Below the pieces are notes generated by a model. The model saw nothing but the letters and a program-made list of their open reading frames with translations, made no database searches and had not been told where the DNA came from. Shown here in pieces: positions 35,796-44,490 of a stretch of DNA of 64,000 bases; the stretch's first letter is position 1; each line of letters opens with the position of its first letter. The stretch spans positions 186,001 through 250,000 of the forward strand of contig CAZCUD010000005.1 of the NCBI GenBank assembly GCA_964501785.1, written 5' to 3'. A program made the position numbers and the translations under genes. Origin of the DNA: DATBSK01 sp964501785. Lineage in GTDB: Bacteria; Actinomycetota; Acidimicrobiia; IMCC26256; PALSA-555.

Positions 35796-37199
35796 TCAGC
35801 CGGGCTGGATCCCCTGGTCCTTCGCCCAGGCGAGGAGGCGTGCCTTGGCGTCTTCTTCGCTGATCGGGCCTTCGTCGAGGCGGAGCTCGAGGAGCATGTC
35901 GAGGGCCTCACCGACGACGCGGCCGGGCTCGACGCCGAGGATCTCCATCACCTGGCGGCCGTCGAGCGGCGGCTTGATCGCGTCGAGCTCTTCCTGGGCT
36001 CGCAGCTCGTCGATCCGGGCCTCGAGCTCGTCCATGCGGCGGGCCAGCGCGTTCGCGCGGCGCTGGTTGCGGGTCGTGCAGTCGCAGCGCTGGAGCAGGT
36101 TGAGGTCGTCGAGGAGCGGTCCGGCGTCGCGCACGTAGCGACGCACCGCCTTGTCGGTCCAACCCATCGCGTAGGTGTGGATCCGCAGGTGGAGGTAGAC
36201 GAGCTTCGTGACCTCCTCGACGAGCTCGTTGGGGAACCGCAGCGCACGCATCCGCTCCTCGGTCATGCGCGCACCCACGACCTCGTGGTGGTGGAAGCTC
36301 ACGCCGCCCGGACCGAACGAGCGCGTCTTGGGCTTGCCGACGTCGTGGAACAGCGCGGCGAGGCGCACCCGCGTGCGGTCGGCAGGTGCGTTGCGCACGA
36401 CCGCGATCGTGTGCGCGAGCACGTCCTTGTGCGAGTGGATCGGGTCCTGCTCCAGGCGCATGGCGTTGAGCTCGGGGAGGAACTCGTCGGAGAGCCCGGT
36501 CTCGGCGAGCATCCACAGCCCCGCGCTGGGATCGTCGACCTCGAGGAGACGCACCAGCTCGTCGCGGATGCGCTCGACGCTCACGATCTCGAGCCGCGGC
36601 GCCATCGCCTCGATGGACGCGACGAGGTCGTCGTCGGGCTCGAGGCCCAGCCCCGCGACGAAGCGCGCGGCACGCAGCATCCGCAACGGGTCGTCGGCGA
36701 ACGAGATCTCCGGCGCCGCGGGCGTGCGCAGGCGGCGGGCCGCGAGGTCGACCGCCCCGCCGTGCGGGTCGACCAGGCGCGGCTCGGGCAGGGCGAGCGC
36801 CATCGCGTTGACCGTGAAGTCGCGTCGGCTGAGGTCGTCCTCGATCGAGTCGGCGAAGCTCACCTCGGGCTTTCGGCTCTCCGGGCGGTAGACGTCGCCG
36901 CGGAACGTCGTGATCTCGAGCCGCAGCCCGTCCTTCTCCGCGCCGACGGTCCCGAAGCGCGCCCCCTGGAGCCACACGCTGTCGGCCCACCCCGCGAGCA
37001 CGGCCTCGATCTCGTCGGGGCGAGCGTCGGTGGTGAGGTCGACGTCGGGCGAGCGCCGGTCGAGGAACGCGTCGCGGACGGTGCCGCCCACGAGGTAGCA
37101 CTCGTGCCCCGCCGCGGCGAGGCGATCGGCGAGCCCCCGGGTCGGCGACCCGGACGCGTAGTAGGGCGCCAGCCGCGCCGGGAGGTCGCTCGCCTGCAT
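35796..37199 (-). CDS. pcnA: CCA-adding tRNA nucleotidyltransferase
   Basis: This enzyme adds or repairs the 3' CCA of tRNAs, needed here because tRNA-Gly lacks an encoded CCA. The 467-residue protein is a class II nucleotidyltransferase. It has CYLVGGTVRDAFLDR, the catalytic DVDLTTDA, FTVNAMALA, and LRMLRAARFVAGLGL. The C-terminal HD domain has LFHDVGKPKT. The arrangement near murJ and sigM matches Rv3907c. Confidence 0.96.
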   Translation of the reverse strand: MQASDLPARLAPYYASGSPTRGLADRLAAAGHECYLVGGTVRDAFLDRRSPDVDLTTDARPDEIEAVLAGWADSVWLQGARFGTVGAEKDGLRLEITTFRGDVYRPESRKPEVSFADSIEDDLSRRDFTVNAMALALPEPRLVDPHGGAVDLAARRLRTPAAPEISFADDPLRMLRAARFVAGLGLEPDDDLVASIEAMAPRLEIVSVERIRDELVRLLEVDDPSAGLWMLAETGLSDEFLPELNAMRLEQDPIHSHKDVLAHTIAVVRNAPADRTRVRLAALFHDVGKPKTRSFGPGGVSFHHHEVVGARMTEERMRALRFPNELVEEVTKLVYLHLRIHTYAMGWTDKAVRRYVRDAGPLLDDLNLLQRCDCTTRNQRRANALARRMDELEARIDELRAQEELDAIKPPLDGRQVMEILGVEPGRVVGEALDMLLELRLDEGPISEEDAKARLLAWAKDQGIQPG

Positions 37200-37205
37200 C
37201 CCCCC

Positions 37206-37211
37206 ATTGTC
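37206..37211 (-). promoter_or_regulatory. Possible -10 GACAAT of pcnA, leaderless-type
   Basis: On the minus strand GACAAT ends 6 nt before the ATG, following the spacing seen at other genes in the window. The first base departs from TANNNT. Confidence 0.35.
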
Positions 37212-37323
37212 GCGAGTGGAATGCCCGGAGACGGGCCCGTTCCCGGCGAGTACCGTCGCTCGCGAGGAGGCACATGACCCCGACCGAGGCTCGGCCCAAC
37301 GTGCGCCCCGGCGTCCGCATCCG

Positions 37324-37514
37324 GCGGGCGTCAGCAGCGGAGCGAGCGCCCGCGGCCGGGGTACCCCCGGCCGCAGCGAGCGACGCCATCAGGGCGAGCG
37401 AGCGCCCGCGGGGCGGGTATCCCGCCCCGCAGAGCCGCGGCACCACCGACGGCGGGCGTCAGCAGCCGAGCGAGCGCCCGCGGGCGGGGTATCCCCGCCC
37501 GCAGCGAGCGAGGC
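37324..37514. repeat. Hairpin repeat family, copies B, C and D
   Basis: Three units occupy most of the 322-bp gap between the divergent pcnA and nfeD genes. The hairpins are GCGGCCGGGG-TAC (37352-37374), GCGGGGCGGG-TAT (37408-37430) and GCGGGCGGGG-TAT (37480-37502), each with a perfectly complementary right arm. B and D are full units (37324-37386, 37452-37514) and C is shorter at the left. Sequence changes on one arm are matched on the other. Confidence 0.8.
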
Positions 37515-37521
37515 AGTAGAG

Positions 37522-37983
37522 ATGGACAGCGAGGTCTGGCGCTGGATCTGGCTGGGGGCCACGTTCCTGCTGGCGTTGGGCGAGCTCGCCGTCCCCGGCA
37601 CGTTCTTCCTGCTGTCGTTCGCGCTGGGCGCGGCCGTCGCGACGGTGCTCGCGTTCCTCGACGCCTCGTTGCTCACCCAGTGGATCGCGTTCCTCGTGGG
37701 GTCGGGCGTGGGGCTGGCGCTGCTGGTGCCGCTCGGGCGGCGGCTGGCCAGCAACGAGGCCGACGAGGCTCCCGAGGGGGCCGGTCGTTGGGTCGGCCGG
37801 GTCGCCGAGGTCCTCGAGGACATCCCCGGCGGGCCCCACGCCACCGGGCGCGTCCGCGTGGAGCGCGATGTGTGGCGGGCGGAGACCGAGGTCGAGCACC
37901 CGATCGCCGCGGGCAGCAACGTCGAGGTCGTCGCGGTGCGAGGGACCCGGCTCGTCGTGATCCCGCTGACAGACACCGGCTGA
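37522..37983 (+). CDS. NfeD-family membrane protein
   Basis: The 153-residue protein has three or four membrane helices (about residues 5-75) and a C-terminal OB-fold domain (GRVAEVLEDIPGGPHATGRV, GSNVEVVAVRGTRLVV). NfeD short forms associate with SPFH/stomatin proteins in membrane microdomains, and the SPFH gene follows 15 nt downstream. The reading frame is open upstream through the repeats, but that part is not counted as coding. Confidence 0.88.
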   Translation: MDSEVWRWIWLGATFLLALGELAVPGTFFLLSFALGAAVATVLAFLDASLLTQWIAFLVGSGVGLALLVPLGRRLASNEADEAPEGAGRWVGRVAEVLEDIPGGPHATGRVRVERDVWRAETEVEHPIAAGSNVEVVAVRGTRLVVIPLTDTG

Positions 37984-37998
37984 GCCCGAGGAGGTCCG

Positions 37999-38964
37999 AT
38001 GGTCCCCGTCATCGTCGTCGCGGTCGTCGCGCTGCTGCTGTTCTTCATCGCGCTGCGATCGGTGCGCATCGTCCGTCCGTACCAGCGCGGCGTCGTCGAG
38101 CGCCTCGGCCGGTTCCGCTACGCCGCCGATCCGGGCCTGCGGATCATCGTGCCGTTCGTCGACCGCATCATCCTGGTCGACATGCGGGAGCAGGTGACCG
38201 ACGTCCCGCCCCAGGAGGTCATCACCTCCGACAACGTCGTCGTCTCCGTCGACGCGGTCATCTACTACGAGGCCACCGACCCGCAGCGGCTCGTCTACAA
38301 CGTGGCCAACTTCCAGCTCGCCGTCACGAAGCTCGCCCAGACGAACCTGCGCAACGTCGTCGGTGACATGGAGCTCGACGCCGCGCTCACGTCCCGCGAG
38401 ACGATCAACACGCATCTCCGGGAGATCCTCGACGACGCGACCGACAAGTGGGGCACGCGCGTCGTGCGGGTCGAGATCCAGCGGATCGACCCGCCACCCG
38501 ACGTCGTCACGTCGATGCACAACCAGATGAAGGCCGAGCGCGACCGACGCGCGGTCGTGACGGAGGCGTCCGGCGTCCGCGAAGCGGCCATCGCCCGGGC
38601 CGAGGGCGAGAAGCAGGCGGCGATCCTCGAGGCGCAGGGCCGGGGTGAGGCGATGGAGCGCATCGCCGACGCCGAGAAGTACCGGCAGCTCACCGTCGCG
38701 CTCGGTGAGGCCGAGGCCATCCGCTCGGTGTTCCAGGCGATGCACGACGGCGACCCGACCCCCGACGTCCTCGCGCTCAAGTACCTCGAGGCGCTCGAGC
38801 GCCTCGGCGACGGTCAGGCCACGAAGATCTTCCTGCCCACCGAGATGGGCGGCCTCTTCGGCGCGGTCGGTGGCCTCGCCGAGCTGCTCCGCGGCGAGGC
38901 AGGAGACGAGTCGGTGCGGGGCAACGGCTCGCAGGCCGTCGCCACACCGGCCGACCAGGCCTAG
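37999..38964 (+). CDS. SPFH/band-7 membrane protein (stomatin-like)
   Basis: The 321-residue protein has an N-terminal membrane helix (VIVVAVVALLLFFIAL) and a stomatin/prohibitin domain (VRPYQRGVVERLGRF, VDMREQVTDVPPQEVIT, LRNVVGDMELD). A long coiled coil rich in Ala/Glu follows (EAAIARAEGEKQAAILEAQG). Stomatins form oligomeric rings that organise membranes and proteases, often with NfeD. Its stop codon overlaps the stop of the convergent deacetylase gene (CTAG). Confidence 0.92.
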   Translation: MVPVIVVAVVALLLFFIALRSVRIVRPYQRGVVERLGRFRYAADPGLRIIVPFVDRIILVDMREQVTDVPPQEVITSDNVVVSVDAVIYYEATDPQRLVYNVANFQLAVTKLAQTNLRNVVGDMELDAALTSRETINTHLREILDDATDKWGTRVVRVEIQRIDPPPDVVTSMHNQMKAERDRRAVVTEASGVREAAIARAEGEKQAAILEAQGRGEAMERIADAEKYRQLTVALGEAEAIRSVFQAMHDGDPTPDVLALKYLEALERLGDGQATKIFLPTEMGGLFGAVGGLAELLRGEAGDESVRGNGSQAVATPADQA

Positions 38965-39971
38965 GCGAGATCGGCGCGGCGCCGAGCGGCCGCGTCGACG
39001 ACGTCACCGCCGGGCCCGCCGCTCGTCGGCGCCTCGACGCTGCTCCGCTGCCGGCCCACGAGGACCGGCAGGGTCGCCGCCACGCAGTCGCGGATCGCGT
39101 CGAGGTCGTAGCCGCCCTCGAGGAAGACGATGGTGCGCCCGGGCCCGGGGGCGAGCTCGGAAGCGCGCGCGGCGAGCAGCGCGTAGTCGCCGGCCGAGAG
39201 CGCGAGGCCGGTCAGCGGGTCGGCGCGGTGCGCGTCGAAGCCTGCCGACACGAGCACCCAGTCGGGCGCGAACTCCTCGGCGATCGGCGTGATGACCTCG
39301 TCGAAGGCCTGCAGGTAGACGTCGCCGGTCGCGCCCGCGGGGAGCGGGACGTTGCAGGTCGCGCCTTCGGCTCGTTCGCCTCCGGTCTCGTCGAGGCGGC
39401 CCGTGCCCGGGTAGAGCGGCCACTCGTGGAGCGACACGTAGAGCACCTCGGGGTCGTCCCAGAAGATGTCCTGGGTCCCGTTGCCATGATGCGCGTCGTA
39501 GTCGACGATCGCGACGCGAGCGCCGCGGGCGGTCAGCGCCGCCGCAGTGACCGCCACGTTGTTGAGGAGGCAGAAGCCCATCGGTCGACTTCCGGTCGCG
39601 TGGTGACCGGGTGGTCGAACACCGAGGAACGCGGCGACCCCGTCGCCGCGTTCGAGCGCTTCGCTCGCCGCGATGCCGGCGCCGGCGGCGCGCCGGGCCG
39701 CGTCCCACGAGCCGGTCGACGCGGCGGTGTCGGGGTCGATCCGGCCGCCACCGGCCGCGGAGAGCCGCTCCAGCCGGTCGAGGAGCTGCTCGTCGTGCAC
39801 CCGCCGCAGCTCGTCGACCGAGGCGTCGCGGGGTTCGAGGACGACGAACGCATCGTCGATCCCGGCCTCGCTCACCCCGGCCGCGACGGCCCCGAGCCGG
39901 GCGACGCGCTCGGGGTGGCCGGGCCCGGGATCGTGCGCCGAGAAGAGGTCGTCGGCTCCGAGGAGCAGCAC
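38961..39971 (-). CDS. Histone deacetylase-like (class II) amidohydrolase
   Basis: The 336-residue protein has the deacetylase signature: GVRPPGHHA with the His pair, the zinc motif VDYDAHHGNGTQDIF, SAGFDAHRADPL, and FLEGGYDLDA. Bacterial members act as acetoin-utilisation-type, acetylpolyamine or acetyl-lysine deacetylases, so the substrate is unknown. The start is GTG, with a TACGCT -10 7 nt upstream. It is divergent from the GNAT acetyltransferase gene, an appealing acetyl-transfer/acetyl-removal pairing. Confidence 0.9.
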   Translation of the reverse strand: MLLLGADDLFSAHDPGPGHPERVARLGAVAAGVSEAGIDDAFVVLEPRDASVDELRRVHDEQLLDRLERLSAAGGGRIDPDTAASTGSWDAARRAAGAGIAASEALERGDGVAAFLGVRPPGHHATGSRPMGFCLLNNVAVTAAALTARGARVAIVDYDAHHGNGTQDIFWDDPEVLYVSLHEWPLYPGTGRLDETGGERAEGATCNVPLPAGATGDVYLQAFDEVITPIAEEFAPDWVLVSAGFDAHRADPLTGLALSAGDYALLAARASELAPGPGRTIVFLEGGYDLDAIRDCVAATLPVLVGRQRSSVEAPTSGGPGGDVVDAAARRRADLA

Positions 39972-39978
39972 GCGGCCG

Positions 39979-39984
39979 AGCGTA
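39979..39984 (-). promoter_or_regulatory. -10 TACGCT of the deacetylase gene, leaderless-type
   Basis: On the minus strand TACGCT ends 7 nt before the GTG start. It shares the 55-bp divergent region with the GNAT promoter. Confidence 0.5.
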
Positions 39985-40012
39985 CCGCCGGGGACGCGAG
40001 CGCCTCGACGGG

Positions 40013-40018
40013 TACGCT
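40013..40018 (+). promoter_or_regulatory. -10 TACGCT of the GNAT gene, leaderless-type
   Basis: TACGCT ends 8 nt before the GTG of the acetyltransferase gene. The same hexamer, on the other strand, serves the divergent deacetylase gene. Confidence 0.5.
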
Positions 40019-40026
40019 CGCTCGTC

Positions 40027-40752
40027 GTGGCCGAGCGCATCACCGGCGGACGGGCGCGCCACCACTCCTTCGGTTGGGCGCGCGCGATGCCGTGGCGCGG
40101 CCATGCCGACGTCGCGCACCTCGTGCTCGGCGAGCGCGTGCCCACCGACACCGCGGTGGTCTCCACCTGTCTCGGGACGCTGCGGCGTGCGGGGTACTGC
40201 TCGGTCGTGACCAGTGCGCTCGCGCCGGCCGACGCACTTCCGTTCGTCGACGCGGGCTTCGAGGTGCGCGAGCGCCTGCACCTCCTCGAGCACGAGCTCG
40301 ACGACGTCCCGCCGCCCGACGTCGGCGATCCGCGGGCTCGGCGCGCCTGGCGCACCGATCGTTCGTCGGTGCTCGACCTCGATCGGCTGGCCTTCGACCG
40401 GTTCTGGCGCCTCGAGGAGTCCGGCCTCCGGGAGGCGCTGCACGCGACCCCCGCGGTCCGGTTCCGCGTCGGCGACTTCGAGGCGCCCCGTGAGGGCGTG
40501 GCGGCGTACGCGATCACCGGTCGGGCCGGTCGCCGTGGCTATCTGCAGCGGGTCGCCGTGCACCCCGACGGGCGCCGCCGCGGGTGGGGTCGGGCCCTGG
40601 TCGCCGACGCCCTGCGCTGGCTGCGCCGCCACGACGTGCGGCGCGCCCTGGTGAACACCCAGTGGACGAACGACGGTGCGCTGGCGCTGTACGAGTCGTG
40701 CGGCTTCCGCCGTCTCCCGGTCGGGTTGTGCGTGCTCGATCGTCGATTGTGA
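40027..40752 (+). CDS. GNAT-family N-acetyltransferase
   Basis: The 241-residue protein has a less conserved N-terminal half. A GNAT core follows at the C-terminus, with the acetyl-CoA loop LQRVAVHPDGRRRGWGRALV, then VNTQWTNDGALALYESCGFR. The acceptor is unknown. It occupies the position that a MutT gene (Rv3908) holds in M. tuberculosis. Its stop codon overlaps the GTG of the next gene (GTGA). Confidence 0.85.
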   Translation: MAERITGGRARHHSFGWARAMPWRGHADVAHLVLGERVPTDTAVVSTCLGTLRRAGYCSVVTSALAPADALPFVDAGFEVRERLHLLEHELDDVPPPDVGDPRARRAWRTDRSSVLDLDRLAFDRFWRLEESGLREALHATPAVRFRVGDFEAPREGVAAYAITGRAGRRGYLQRVAVHPDGRRRGWGRALVADALRWLRRHDVRRALVNTQWTNDGALALYESCGFRRLPVGLCVLDRRL

Positions 40753-42788
40753 TCCGCCGCGCGCGCGCGAGCGCGGCGCTGCTCGTGGTCGCCGCGAGCC
40801 TGTTCGTGTCGTTCGCGCTCCCCTCGGCCGCGGCGGGTCCCGATCCCGCGAGCGCGACCGACACCGTGGCACTGCTCACGCAGGACGCGTGGACGCCGAT
40901 CGGCGGCGACCTGCACCTCCAGATCGACGTCCCCGACGCGCTCGCGACGGAGGGCTCGTCGCTCAGCCTCGTCGCCCACCAGCCGCTCGCGACGCGAGCG
41001 GGCTTCCAGCGGGTCATCGACGGTGAGGGGCCCGGGTCGGTGCTCGACCAGGTCGTCGTCCCGGTCGCGGCCGTGCCGGCGTCGCCGACCGGCGCGCGCG
41101 CCCTCACCGTCGGGATCGAGGCCAGCGGCGCCGCCCGGGCCGCCGATCGCCTCTCGTTGCGGCGAGCCGGCGTGTACCCGCTCGCCGTCGAGGTGCGCGA
41201 CGCCGACGACCGGGTGCAGGGCGGGTTCACCACCTTCGTCGTCGCCGTGGCGACCGATGCGTCGGGCGTGCCGGTCGCGCTCGAGGACCGGCTCGGCGTG
41301 GCGTGGGTCTGGCCCCTCGCCGCCGGTCCGTCGACCCTGCCCGACGGCGAGGCCGACCCGGAGGTCGTCGACGCCCTGCGCCCGACGGGGCGCCTGGGTC
41401 GTCAGGCCGTGGCGCTCACCCGGGCAGGTGACCTGCCGCTGACGATCGTGCCCGGGCCCGAGACCCTGGAGGCCTGGGTCCGCCACGGCGAGACCGACGC
41501 GTCGATCGCGCGCGGCGCCGCCGCGGTGCAGGACGCGTCGGGCCGGGAGCAGATCGTCGCGAGCACCTACGTGCCGATCGACCTTCCGTCGTTGCTGGCG
41601 AACGGGTTGGGCACGGTGGTCGACGCCGAGTTCGTGCGCGGGGACGAGACGCTCGCCGCGCTCCTCGGCACCCGGCCCGACACACGCACGGCGCTCGCAC
41701 GACCGGTGGACGCCGCCGCGCTCGCCCGCCTGCGGGCGCGCGGCGTCGACCAGGTGATCGTGGACTCGAGCGCGCTCGCACCGGCCGACCGCCCGAACCC
41801 GACACGGCCCTTCACGCTCCAGCCGCAACCCTCGTTGGTGCCCGGCGCGCCCATGCCCGCGATCGCGAGCGACACCCAGATCGCCTCGCTCCTCGTCGGT
41901 GATGGGTCACCCGCCCTGCGCGCGCAGCGGACGCTCGCCGCGCTGTCGCTCGTCGCGCTGGAGGCGCCGAACGAGGCGCACGCGGTCACGCTGGTCAACC
42001 CCTCCGACTTCGATCCGCCTGCGCAGCTGCTCGACGCGGTCCTCACTGGTCTGCGCGGCAACCCGTGGCTGCGGCCGATGAGCGTCGACGACGTGTTCGC
42101 CGACGTGCCCGCGGAGACGACGTCCAACGGCTCCCCCGTGACCCGGGAGCTCGCCGGCTACGCGCCGCCGGCGCCACCGGTCCCCGCCGTCCCGTACATG
42201 ACGACGCTCGACCGCCTCGACTCCTTCCGGCTCCTCGCCGGCCCGACCGATCCGCAGGTCGTGCGCAGCGAACGCGACATGCTCGTGAGCGAGTCGTCGA
42301 CGTTCGTCGGCCCCGTGGGGTCCGCCCGGGCGCTCGCGACGGTCAACCGGGTGCGCACGGGCATCGACGACTTCCTCGATCGCATCCGGGTCCCGCAGCC
42401 GAGCACCATCACCTTGACGTCGCGCTCGGGCGAGATCCCGCTCACCTTCCGCAACGAGACCGGCCGACCCCTCGACGTCACCCTGCAGCTCACCAGCGCC
42501 AAGCTCCGGTTCCCCGAGGGCCAGACCCGCTCCGTCCACCTGCCGACGCGCAGCACGACGCTGCGGGTCCCGGTCGAGGCCCGGACCTCGGGGACGTTCC
42601 CGCTCCGCCTGTCGGTCACGTCCGTCGACGGGGCGCTGAGCGTCGCCGAGCGTACCTTCCGGGTGCGCTCGACCGCGGTCAGCACCGTCGGGGTGATCCT
42701 CATGGCCGGCGCGGTGATCTTCCTCGCCCTCTGGTGGGGCATCCACATCCGCCGCAGCCGGCGCTCCCGGGCTGCGACCGCCGGCTGA
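40749..42788 (+). CDS. DUF6049-like secreted, C-terminally membrane-anchored protein
   Basis: The 679-residue protein has a signal peptide (about residues 1-32, SAAAGPD) and a long extracytoplasmic region with several beta domains. A C-terminal membrane helix (VGVILMAGAVIFLALWWGI) and a basic cytoplasmic tail follow. Its position just before murJ matches Rv3909 and its homologues, a family of unknown function thought to take part in envelope assembly. The near-terminal domain (ITLTSRSGEIPLTFRNETGR) is typical. It overlaps the GNAT stop by 4 nt. Confidence 0.85.
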   Translation: MIRRARASAALLVVAASLFVSFALPSAAAGPDPASATDTVALLTQDAWTPIGGDLHLQIDVPDALATEGSSLSLVAHQPLATRAGFQRVIDGEGPGSVLDQVVVPVAAVPASPTGARALTVGIEASGAARAADRLSLRRAGVYPLAVEVRDADDRVQGGFTTFVVAVATDASGVPVALEDRLGVAWVWPLAAGPSTLPDGEADPEVVDALRPTGRLGRQAVALTRAGDLPLTIVPGPETLEAWVRHGETDASIARGAAAVQDASGREQIVASTYVPIDLPSLLANGLGTVVDAEFVRGDETLAALLGTRPDTRTALARPVDAAALARLRARGVDQVIVDSSALAPADRPNPTRPFTLQPQPSLVPGAPMPAIASDTQIASLLVGDGSPALRAQRTLAALSLVALEAPNEAHAVTLVNPSDFDPPAQLLDAVLTGLRGNPWLRPMSVDDVFADVPAETTSNGSPVTRELAGYAPPAPPVPAVPYMTTLDRLDSFRLLAGPTDPQVVRSERDMLVSESSTFVGPVGSARALATVNRVRTGIDDFLDRIRVPQPSTITLTSRSGEIPLTFRNETGRPLDVTLQLTSAKLRFPEGQTRSVHLPTRSTTLRVPVEARTSGTFPLRLSVTSVDGALSVAERTFRVRSTAVSTVGVILMAGAVIFLALWWGIHIRRSRRSRAATAG

Positions 42789-42797
42789 GCCGGATCG

Positions 42798-44462
42798 TTG
42801 TCTCGCGGTCCGCGCTCGGCGCGTCAACGCCGGCACGACACGGGTCGGCTGCTCCAGTCGAGCGCGATCGTCGGGCTCGGGACCGCGCTGTCGCGCGCGA
42901 CCGGGTTCCTGCGCGTCGCGGCGATCGCGTACGCGCTCGGCGTCACCGCGACCGCGGGCGTGTACTCGTACGCGAACGAGACGCCGAACATCGTCTACGA
43001 GCTGCTGCTCGGCGGGGTCCTCACCGCCACGCTCGTCCCGCAGTTCGTGCGCCACATCCAGCAGCGCGACGACGACGCGACGAGCGCCGTCGTCACCGTG
43101 TCGATGCTGGCGCTCGTCGGCATCACCGTCATCGGCGTCCTGATCGCTCCGCTGATCGTGGACATCTACACGCTGCGGGTGACGGGCCCCGGCCGGGTCG
43201 AGCAGCAGGAGCTCGCCACCAAGCTCCTGCGGCTGTTCATGCCCCAGATGCTCTTCTACGGCTTCACCGCGCTCGCCACCTCGATGCTGAGAGCGCGACG
43301 TCGGTTCGCCGCCGCCGCGTTCGCTCCCGTGCTCAACAACCTGGTCGTGATCGCGATCTTCCTCACGCTCCCGCGGGTGATCGAGGGCCCGTACAGCGTG
43401 CGGCGCGTCAACGACGACCCGACGTTGATCCTCCTGCTGGGCCTCGGCACCACGGCAGGGGTCGCGGCGATGGCGCTGGCCCTCGTGCCCGCGCTGCGGG
43501 GCGCGCGCGTGCGCATGCGCTTCCTCCCGGCCTTCCGCCACGCCGCGGTCCGCACGCTCGTCCGACTGTCGGGGTGGACGTTCGGGTACGTCGTCGCGAA
43601 CCAGATCGCGCTGTGGGTCGTGCTCGTGCTCGCCAACGGCGTGGAGGGCGGGGCCTTCGCCTACCTGAGCGCGTACGCGTTCTTCCAGCTGCCGCACGGT
43701 CTGTTCTCGGTCTCGATCATGACCGCGGTCGAGCCCGAGCTCGCCGCGGCGGGCGGGCGCGGCGACATGGCCGCGCTGCGTCACCGGTTCGCCCGCGCGC
43801 TGCGGCTCGTGCTGACGGTCGTGATCCCGGCGGCAGCCGTCTACGTCGCGCTCGCGCGGCCGCTCGTCGTGGCGCTGCTCCAGCGCGGCGCGTTCACCGC
43901 CGAGGACGCGTCGCTGGTGGCCGACACGCTCGTCGGCTTCGCGGTCGGCATCCCGCTGTTCTCGACCTACCTGTTCGCGCTGCGCGTCTACTACGCGCTC
44001 GAGGACACGCGGACGCCGTTCCTCATCAACTGCCTGGAGAACGCGGCGAACATCGGGCTCGCGCTGCTGCTGTTCGACCAGCTGGGCATCGACGGCCTCG
44101 CCTTCGCCTTCTCGGGCGCGTACGCGATCGCGGCGGTGTTGACGCTGGCCCTGCTGTCCCGGCGGATCGGCGGCCTCCAGGGCCGGGGGATCGGGACGAC
44201 GGTGGCCCGCGTGGCGCTCGTCGCCGCGGCCGCGGGCGTCGTGGCCTGGCAGGTCGCCGGGCTCGTCGGCTGGGACGGCCCGGGCGAGGCGCTGGTGGCG
44301 CTGGTGCTGGGGGCCGCCGCGGCGTCGGTGGTCACGGTGGCGGGCCTCTGGCTCCTGCGGGTCGACGAGTTCCGCGAGGTCATCGACCTGGTCCGGCGGC
44401 GCCGGCCGGACGCACCCAGCCCGGCACCCCTGGGCGGGGAGGACCCAGCCGTGGAACGATGA
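42798..44462 (+). CDS. murJ: MurJ lipid II flippase
   Basis: MurJ moves lipid II across the membrane for peptidoglycan synthesis. The 554-residue protein has about 14 membrane helices with the family motifs RATGFLRVAAIAYALG, YANETPNIVYELLLGGVL and ALEDTRTPFLINC. The only in-frame start after the previous stop is TTG. In M. tuberculosis MurJ (MviN) carries a fused pseudokinase and extracellular domain. Here the protein stops after the membrane part and a short cytoplasmic tail, and a separate kinase gene lies downstream. Confidence 0.95.
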   Translation: MSRGPRSARQRRHDTGRLLQSSAIVGLGTALSRATGFLRVAAIAYALGVTATAGVYSYANETPNIVYELLLGGVLTATLVPQFVRHIQQRDDDATSAVVTVSMLALVGITVIGVLIAPLIVDIYTLRVTGPGRVEQQELATKLLRLFMPQMLFYGFTALATSMLRARRRFAAAAFAPVLNNLVVIAIFLTLPRVIEGPYSVRRVNDDPTLILLLGLGTTAGVAAMALALVPALRGARVRMRFLPAFRHAAVRTLVRLSGWTFGYVVANQIALWVVLVLANGVEGGAFAYLSAYAFFQLPHGLFSVSIMTAVEPELAAAGGRGDMAALRHRFARALRLVLTVVIPAAAVYVALARPLVVALLQRGAFTAEDASLVADTLVGFAVGIPLFSTYLFALRVYYALEDTRTPFLINCLENAANIGLALLLFDQLGIDGLAFAFSGAYAIAAVLTLALLSRRIGGLQGRGIGTTVARVALVAAAAGVVAWQVAGLVGWDGPGEALVALVLGAAAASVVTVAGLWLLRVDEFREVIDLVRRRRPDAPSPAPLGGEDPAVER

Positions 44463-44490
44463 CGTCCCTGCCATCGGAGAGGAGTCCCTC

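Noticed and set aside
37324..37514. CRISPR array
   Set aside because: Units are self-complementary, unevenly spaced and have no unique spacers; no cas gene is present in the window.
37207..37521. Upstream extension of the NfeD reading frame through the hairpin repeats
   Set aside because: The translated repeats give Arg/Ala/Pro/Gly text with no membrane or domain features, and the ATG at 37522 begins the normal NfeD N-terminus.
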